A stretch of 64,000 nt of DNA from positions 68,804-132,803 of the forward strand of contig CAVZOP010000005.1 of NCBI GenBank assembly GCA_963776935.1. The letters are read 5' to 3'. Below the pieces are notes generated by a model. That model was not told the DNA's origin, did not search any database, and saw nothing but the letters and a program-made list of their open reading frames with translations. Positions 55,975 to 64,000 of the stretch are shown in pieces. Within the stretch, counting starts at the first letter, position 1; every line of letters starts with the position of its first letter. The stretch is from JALOLG01 sp963776935 (GTDB lineage: Bacteria > Actinomycetota > Acidimicrobiia > Acidimicrobiales > Ilumatobacteraceae). Made by a program: the position numbers and the translations under genes.

Positions 55975-56666
55975 GATTCGTTGTCGCGGTGGGAGAGGAA
56001 GCGGTAGCCCATGCCTGGTTCGGTGATCAGGTACTTGGGGCGCGACGAGTCGGGTTCGAGCTTGTGGCGGAGATGGGTGAGGTGGACGCGGAGGTAGTTC
56101 GTCTCCTCGCCGTAGGCGGGCCCCCAGACTTCCTGCAGGAGCTGTTTCTGGGCGACCAGCCGTCCCTCGTTGCGCACGAGGTTCTCGAGCAGCCGCCATT
56201 CGATCGGTGTGAGGTGGATCACCTCGCCGTTGGCATCCGTGACCTTGGTGGTGACGAGGTCGATCGTGAAGTCGTCGGTCACGACGATCGGGGTCTCCGA
56301 CGCCGGACGGTGGCGACGAACGGCGGCCCGCAGCCGGGCGAGCAGCTCCTCGATTCCGAACGGTTTGGTGACGTAGTCGTCGGCGCCGGCGTCGAGAGCG
56401 TCGACCTTGTCGCGTTCGGCGCCGCGCGCCGACAGCACGACGATCGGCATGTCGGACCAGCCGCGGATCCCTTCGATCACCTGCACCCCGTCGATCCCGG
56501 GCAAACCCAGGTCCAGCAACACGACGTCGGGCCTCGATTGCCCGGCGACGACGAGCGCCTCCTCCCCGCTCGCCGCCAGTTCGACGTCGTAGCCGCGCGC
56601 GACGAGGTTGAGCCGCAACGCCTTGCGGATCTGCGGCTCATCGTCGACCACCAGCACGCGGGTCAC
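55965..56666 (-). CDS. kdpE: Response regulator KdpE
   Basis: The protein has 233 residues. Receiver domain: VLVVDDEPQIRKALRLNLVA, phospho-acceptor Asp in VVLLDLGLPGIDG, Lys in DDYVTKPFGIEELLARL. The OmpR-type winged helix follows: HLTPIEWRLLENLVRNEGRL and TNYLRVHLTHLRHKLEPDSS. It activates kdpFABC on low potassium or osmotic stress. Its ATG overlaps the kdpD stop. The final residues are encoded by the arm of a palindromic repeat, so the C-terminus has been changed by the repeat. Confidence 0.94.
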   Translation of the reverse strand: MTRVLVVDDEPQIRKALRLNLVARGYDVELAASGEEALVVAGQSRPDVVLLDLGLPGIDGVQVIEGIRGWSDMPIVVLSARGAERDKVDALDAGADDYVTKPFGIEELLARLRAAVRRHRPASETPIVVTDDFTIDLVTTKVTDANGEVIHLTPIEWRLLENLVRNEGRLVAQKQLLQEVWGPAYGEETNYLRVHLTHLRHKLEPDSSRPKYLITEPGMGYRFLSHRDNESIS

Positions 56667-59204
56667 TGGGCGACCTGCAGCCGGATGGTCGCGGTCACGC
56701 CGCCGCCGGGGGTGTCGTCGAGCACCAGCTCGCCACCCATCGAGTCGACAAAGCGGCGGGCGATCGCGAGACCGAGCCCGAGGCCTTTCGGACCGCCGCG
56801 ATCGTCGAGTCGCTGGAACGGTTCGAACAGCCGGATCCGATCTTCTTCAGGCAGGCCCGGGCCACGGTCGACGATGCGCACGTCGAGGCGGTCGGATGAG
56901 ACGAGCCCGGCCTCTACTCCGACCGGATGGTGCCCGCACGAGGCGGTGACGGCGTTCGACACCAGATTGGCGACCGCCCGTTCCAGCAAGGCCGCATCGG
57001 CAACGACTTGGGGGAGCTCCGGATCGATCGACACGATCACCGATCCTGCTCCCAGACCGGTCAGGCTGGCGAGCGCGGCGGCCACGACGTCGTCGACGGC
57101 GACCGGTGATCGCCGCGCGGCGAGCACGCCGGTTTCGAGACGGCTCATGTCGAGCAGGTTCCCGATGATCCGGTCGAGCCGGTCCGTCTCGTCGTCGATG
57201 GCGTGCAGCAGTTCGTCGCGCTCCGTGTCCGGCCACTCGACATCGTCGGACAGGAGTCCCGACACCGATGCCTTGATCGTGGCGAGGGGGGTACGCAGGT
57301 CGTGCGACACGGCGCGCAGCAGGCCCGTCCGCAGCTCGTCGACGGCGGTCAGCCGCTCGGCCTTCTCCGAGTCGTGCTTCGAGGCGCGGGTATGCAGACC
57401 GGCGACCAACTGGTTGCCGAACGAGCTGACGAGGCGCCGATCGTCGGCGTTGAGGGTGGTGCCGAGGATGACGAGGCGGTTGGTCTGATCGAGCTCGACG
57501 ACGACCGGCGCGGGCACCTCATCATCTGCGTCGTGGCTCGGGCCGCCCGTTGTTCCCGCCTGCGGACGCCGTCGCGGCCCAGATCGCACCCGACCGGGTC
57601 TCGAGCCGGGCCGCGGTAGCGCCGAGCGCCAGCCGGAGATGCTCGAGCACAGCCGGTACCGGATCGGCTTCGGTGACGAGCGAGGCCGTCGAGCGGGCGA
57701 GCGCCTCGGTTTCGGCGCGGGCGCGGCGGGCTTCTTCGGATCGGCGGGTGGCGACTCCCACGATCGTGCTGACGATGCCCGCCGCGGCGAGGAACACGAC
57801 GAGCGCGACGACGTGGTCTGGATCATCGACTCGGAGCGAGCCGTTGGGCTCGGTGAAGAAGAAGTTCGAGAGGCCGAACGCGATGAGCGCCGCGGCGATG
57901 CCGATCGAGGCGCCGGCGATCGTCGCGATCGCGATCACGGCGACGAGGTAGACGAGCAGCACCGAGGGCAGCTCGATCACGTCGCGACCCGCGTCGAGCA
58001 CGATCGTCAGCACCGGGAGCCCGATGACGGCGAGCATGGCGCCGAGGACGCGGCGGCGAACGCTGACCCGACCGTCGTGACGCGGGCGTCGGTGCCGGAA
58101 TCGTTCCGCCGCTTCGACATCGGACGAGATCACGTGGACGTCGAGGTCGCCGGCAGCACGTAGTACCGCGGCAACGATCGATCCGCCCCAGCGCTGCCGA
58201 GTTCGTGACTGACGACTGGCGCCGAGTACCAGCTGGGTCGCACGCTCGGCGCGGGCGACGCCGACGAGCGACGCGGCCACGTCGTCACCGACGACCTCGA
58301 GATAGCGGCCGTTGAGCTCGTCGAGCAGGCGCCGTTGGGCGTCGAGGCCGGGCCCGGCGCGACTCGTCAGACCGTCGCTGGCCGATACGAACACGCCGAG
58401 CAGCTCACCGGCGGATCGCCCCGCCATCCGGGCTGCCCGCCGGATCACGTGCTCGCCGCCCGGCGCGCCCGTGATCGCCACGAGCACGCGCTCGCGGGTC
58501 TCCCACGGATGATCGATGTCGTGGAGCGACATGTACTTGCGCAACCCGTCCTCGACCCGGTCGGCGACCCACAACAGGGCGAGCTCGCGAAGCGCGGCGA
58601 GGTTGCCCGGCCGGAAGTAGTTGGCGAGTGCGGCGTCGACCTTGTGCGATGGGTACACGTTGCCGTGCGCCAAGCGACGGCGCAGTGCCTCCGGCGTCAT
58701 GTCGACGAGCTCGATCTGGTCGGCCTGGCGGACGAACGCGTCCGGAACCGTCTCGAGTTGGCGGATCCCGGTGATCTGCTCGACGACGTCGTTCATCGAC
58801 TCGAGGTGCTGGATGTTGACGGTCGAGATCACGTCGATGCCGGCGTCGAGGATCGTGTCGATGTCCTGCCATCGCTTCTCGTGCTTCGAGCCGGGCACGT
58901 TCGTGTGCGCCAACTCGTCGATGAGGACGACCTTCGGCGCCCGGGTGATGATCGCGTCGAGGTCCATCTCCTCGAAATGCAGATCGCGATGGACCAGCAC
59001 GCGTCGGGGCACCACCTCGAGCCCGTCGAGTTGGGCTTTGGTGAACTCCCGCCCGTGGGTCTCGACGTAGCCGACGACGACGTCGGCGCCACGATCGCGC
59101 CGCCGCCGGCCCTCGCTGAGCATCGCGCACGTCTTGCCGACCCCCGGGGCAGCACCGAGGTAGACCCGCATCGTGCCGGTCCGTTGGCGGTCGTCGACGC
59201 TCAT
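56663..59204 (-). CDS. kdpD: Sensor histidine kinase KdpD (one frameshift)
   Basis: The joined protein is ~847 residues. N-terminal KdpD domain: YLGAAPGVGKTCAMLSEGRR (Walker A), VVVGYVETHGR, VLIDELAHTNVPGSKHEKRW. A Usp-like domain follows (VLVAITGAPGGEHVIRRAAR), then four membrane helices and a GAF-like linker. Near 57550 the sense changes frame. The kinase has phospho-acceptor His in AVSHDLRTPLATIKASVSG and ATP motifs NLVSNAV and GLGLGLAIARRFV. It lies 18 bases beyond kdpC. Confidence 0.88.
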
Positions 59205-59222
59205 CGACTCACGTTCTACCCG

Positions 59223-59804
59223 TCACTGGGCACCATCGAGGGCGAGGTTGAGCTCGAGGACGTTCACCCCTGGGTCGCCGAGGATCCCGAGCGCGCGGTG
59301 GGTGGTGTGCTCGCCGACCAACGCGAGCACGTCGTCCACCCTCATGCCCCGGGTGAAGGCGACGCGGACAGCCTGGATCTCGGCGTTGCGCACCGAGATG
59401 TGTGGGTCGAGTCCCGATGCTGAGGCGGTGACGGCGTCGACCGGGACGAGAGTGTCTTCGCCGAGCCCGTTCTCGCTCCGGTACGCCGCCACCCGCTCGC
59501 TGACCGCAGCCAGGAAGTCGGGGTTGGTCGGACCGAGGTTCGAACCACTCGACGCCGATGCGTCGTAGCCGTCGCCGGCGGCCGACGGGCGGGGGTGGAA
59601 GTACTGCGGCGAGACGAACGGCTGGCCGATCAGCTCGGCGCCGACCACGACACCGTCGCGCTCGATCAGCGAGCCGTCGGCCCGGTCGCCCCAGCCGAGC
59701 TGGGCGATGGCGGTCACCACCAGTGGGTAGGCGACGCCGAGGATCAGGGTCAGAACGACCATGGCGAGGATCGCTGGGCGCAGCTGGCGGATGAACGCTT
59801 TCAT
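59223..59804 (-). CDS. kdpC: Potassium-transporting ATPase subunit KdpC
   Basis: The protein has 193 residues. One N-terminal membrane helix (AILAMVVLTLILGVAYPLVV), then the KdpC domain with FVSPQYFHPRPSAAGDGYDA, SSGSNLGPTNPDFLAAVSER and VTASASGLDPHISVRNAEIQ. It stabilises the KdpAB complex. Starts one base after the kdpB stop (ATG at 59804). Confidence 0.95.
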   Translation of the reverse strand: MKAFIRQLRPAILAMVVLTLILGVAYPLVVTAIAQLGWGDRADGSLIERDGVVVGAELIGQPFVSPQYFHPRPSAAGDGYDASASSGSNLGPTNPDFLAAVSERVAAYRSENGLGEDTLVPVDAVTASASGLDPHISVRNAEIQAVRVAFTRGMRVDDVLALVGEHTTHRALGILGDPGVNVLELNLALDGAQ

Positions 59805-59805
59805 G

Positions 59806-61941
<2,136 letters not shown>

Positions 61942-61951
61942 GGCGTCGACC

Positions 61952-63686
61952 TCACAGCGACAGGTGTTCCACGATCGGGCCGAGCGCCAGCGCGGGGAAG
62001 AACGTGAGGCCGGCGACGATCACGATCGCACCGGCGATGAGCGCGCCGTACAGCGGCGAGTCGGTCGGGAACGTCCCCGCGGTGACTGGGACGCGCTGCT
62101 TGCGGACGAGTGACCCTCCGATCGCCAGGGCGGGGATGACCAGGAAGAACCGGCCCATCAACATCGTGATGCCCTGCGTCACGGTGTACCAGTCGGTTCC
62201 CGTGCCCTGCCCGGCGAACGCCGAGCCGTTGTTGTTGGAGGTCGAGGCGTAGTTGTAGAGCACCTCCGACAGGCCGTGCGCACCAGGATTCAGGATCGTG
62301 GAGGAGGCCGAATCGATCACGACCGTTGCAGCCGCGAACCCGAGCAACGCCAGCGGCATCGCGATGAGGTACAACACGACGAGCTTCATCTCGGCCGCCT
62401 GGATCTTCTTGCCGAGATACTCGGGAGTCCGGCCGACCATCAAGCCGGCGATGAACACCGCGAGAAGCGCGTACACGAGGAGGCCCATCAGTCCGACACC
62501 GACCCCACCCGGGCTGACCTCGCCGAGCATCATGTGGACCATCGGGAACATCCCCCCGATCGGCGTGAAGCTGTCGTGCATGCAGTTCACCGAGCCGTTC
62601 GACGTGCCGGTCGTCGACGCCGCCCACAGCCCGCACGAGGCGGGGCCGTAGCGCACCTCCTTGCCCTCGAGGTTGCCGCCGACGAGTTCGGTCGAAGTCC
62701 CCTGGTCCACGCCACGCGTCGTGAGGTTCGGGTTCCCCGACTGCTCGGCGACGATCGCGAACACGGACATCGCGATCCAGATGCCGACCATCACGGCGAG
62801 CAGGACGCGCGCTTGCTTCTTCGACCCGATCAGGATCCCGTATGTCACGACCAGGGCCAGCGGGATGATCAGGATCGCCCACGTCTCGACAAAGTTGGTG
62901 AGACCGGTGCCGTTCTCGAACGGGTGGGCCGAGTTGACGTTGTAGAACCCGCCGCCGTTCGTCCCGAGTTGCTTGATCGCGATCTGGCTCGCCACCGGAC
63001 CACCGGGGATCGACTGGGTGACCTCGGCGGAGACTGCTGCGTCGACCGGGGTCGCGTCGGTGTAGCCGTGCAGGTTCTGGACGACACCGCCGAGCGACAG
63101 CAGTACGGCGATGACGAACGAGAGCGGTAACAGGATCCGCAACGTGGTCCGGATCAGGTCGACCCAGAAGTTGCCCAACGTACGGTGCCCGCGCCTGACG
63201 ATGCCGCGGATGATGGCGACCACGACCGCCATGCCCGCCGCGGCCGACACGAAGTTCTGCACCGTCAGCGCACCCATCTGGGTGAGGTGACTCATCGTGC
63301 CCTCGCCGCCGTACCACTGCCAGTTCGTGTTGGTCATGAAGCTGACGGCGACGTTGAAGGCGCCGAGCGGCGCAACACCGTCGCGGTCGGTCGGGTTGAA
63401 CGGCAAGCTGCCCTGCAGCCGCTGGATGGTGTACACGACGAGGAACGACAGCAGGCTGAACGCCAGGAGTGCGATGGCGTAGACGTTCCAACGCTGTTCG
63501 CGCTTCTCATCCACCCGCAGCAGCGCGGTAGATGGCTCGTTCGACCGGCGCGAACACTCGGTCACCGGGCGCCGTGCCGTCAGCGCGAGAGCCGTACACG
63601 GCGGCCATGTACCTGCCGAGCGGCGGTGCCGTGAGTGCGAGCACAACGAGCAGCGCGACGAACTGGAACAAGCCCGCGCCACTCAT
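61952..63686 (-). CDS. kdpA: Potassium-transporting ATPase channel subunit KdpA (one frameshift)
   Basis: The joined protein is ~577 residues. N-terminus MSGAGLFQFVALLVVLALTA, then VERAIYRAA. Near 63515 a base change shifts the frame so that a TGA would end translation at residue ~59; sense resumes in the next frame with VDEKREQRWNVYAIALLAFS and continues to LALGPIVEHLSL. Channel signatures: SFMTNTNWQWYGGEGTMSHL, IKQLGTNGGGFYNVNSAHPF and NNNGSAFAG. The start overlaps kdpF (ATGA). Confidence 0.9.
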
Positions 63687-63784
63687 CAGAACTTCTCCGG
63701 CGTGACGAGGACGATCACGAGATAGATCGTCAGGAGGACGGCCAGTCCGAGACCGATCCAGTTGTCGATCGAGGTGGCGATCAT
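63686..63784 (-). CDS. kdpF: Potassium-transporting ATPase accessory peptide KdpF
   Basis: The 32-residue peptide MIATSIDNWIGLGLAVLLTI ending YLVIVLVTPEKF is a single membrane helix with the P-E-x-F end shared by KdpF peptides. Its stop overlaps the kdpA start and its start overlaps the stop of the small gene before it. Confidence 0.9.
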   Translation of the reverse strand: MIATSIDNWIGLGLAVLLTIYLVIVLVTPEKF

Positions 63785-63984
63785 CGCACCGGCACCTCCT
63801 CCCACACGTCCTCCGGCCCCTCGGCGACGAGGATCGCCTCGTCGCGCGTCCCGATCTCGCCGTCGGCCTCGAAGGGGTCCGGCCCGATGATCCGGTCGCA
63901 CCACGACACGTATGCGACGCACAGGGCGAAGAACGCGACGATCGCCGTCAACATCAACACGTCCAACATCAACGCGTCGCTCAT
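63781..63984 (-). CDS. Small membrane protein at the head of the kdp operon
   Basis: The protein has 67 residues. One helix (VLMLTAIVAFFALCVAYVSW) is followed by CDRIIGPDPFEADGEIG and an acidic tail. It overlaps kdpF by four bases (GATGA), so it is made with the Kdp proteins. Similar small proteins precede kdpF in other actinobacteria as far as I recall; no function is assigned. The kdp promoter must lie beyond the window edge. Confidence 0.7.
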   Translation of the reverse strand: MSDALMLDVLMLTAIVAFFALCVAYVSWCDRIIGPDPFEADGEIGTRDEAILVAEGPEDVWEEVPVR

Positions 63985-64000
63985 TTGCCGCTCCGCGTCA

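Overview
The window is very GC-rich, gene-dense chromosomal DNA from an actinobacterium. The strongest evidence is the block at 21.8-30.8 kb: crgA, a trpG/pabA-type amidotransferase, pknB, pbpA, rodA, pstP, fhaB and fhaA, the cell-division and growth cluster found near the origin in mycobacteria and relatives. LprG-like lipoprotein plus P55-like MFS, an F420-type LLM oxidoreductase, group III truncated haemoglobin and many GTG starts with 4-bp GTGA/ATGA overlaps agree with this. The gene set and the single-kinase form of the cluster suggest the Acidimicrobiia (Ilumatobacter-like), but this is inference from protein style only.

Layout. 0-12.4 kb: mixed metabolism and stress genes (VOC fragment, Gfo/Idh oxidoreductase, a Ric/truncated-globin nitric-oxide pair, the LprG/P55 lipid-export pair, LLM oxidoreductase, cupredoxin, TrmH-type methylase, AlkB-like dioxygenase, thioesterase, ferredoxin-reductase-like flavoprotein). 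12.4-15.7 kb: a very large secreted protein with five lamin-tail domains. 15.9-21.1 kb: class III aminotransferase with MarR regulator, acyl-CoA synthetase, thiolase and two micro-genes. 21.2-21.8 kb: a decayed IS30 copy bounded by a 41-bp direct repeat. 21.8-30.8 kb: the growth-control cluster, ending at tRNA-Leu(CAG). 30.8-32.75 kb: accessory pocket with a Fic protein, a copy of the tRNA 3' end and chimeric gene remnants. 32.8-43.5 kb: membrane proteins, GluQRS, an L,D-transpeptidase lipoprotein, a GH2 beta-galactosidase, an ASCH protein, an MBL-Rieske protein and a DUF2510 repeat protein. 43.5-55.9 kb: ABC exporter, DsbB plus thioredoxin pair, methyltransferase, ABC-F, LarB/LarC, prephenate dehydratase, SGNH hydrolase, SDR. 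55.9-64 kb: complete kdpFABCDE with an extra small membrane gene at its head.

Two features cut across the window. First, six copies of one ~47-bp palindrome (about one per 10 kb) sit in intergenic gaps, four of them between convergent genes; this is the best candidate for an undescribed repeat family. Second, at least ten genes, mostly between 44 and 64 kb, are interrupted by single-base frameshifts while the coding sense continues in another frame. Either the assembly has residual indel errors or these genes are recent pseudogenes; I annotate them as single genes with frameshifts.

How the genes work together: peptidoglycan synthesis and its phospho-control (PknB, PstP, FhaA/B, RodA, PbpA, CrgA, L,D-transpeptidase), envelope lipid export (LprG/P55), extracytoplasmic thiol redox (DsbB/TlpA-like), potassium uptake under Kdp two-component control, and nitric-oxide defence (Ric/globin).
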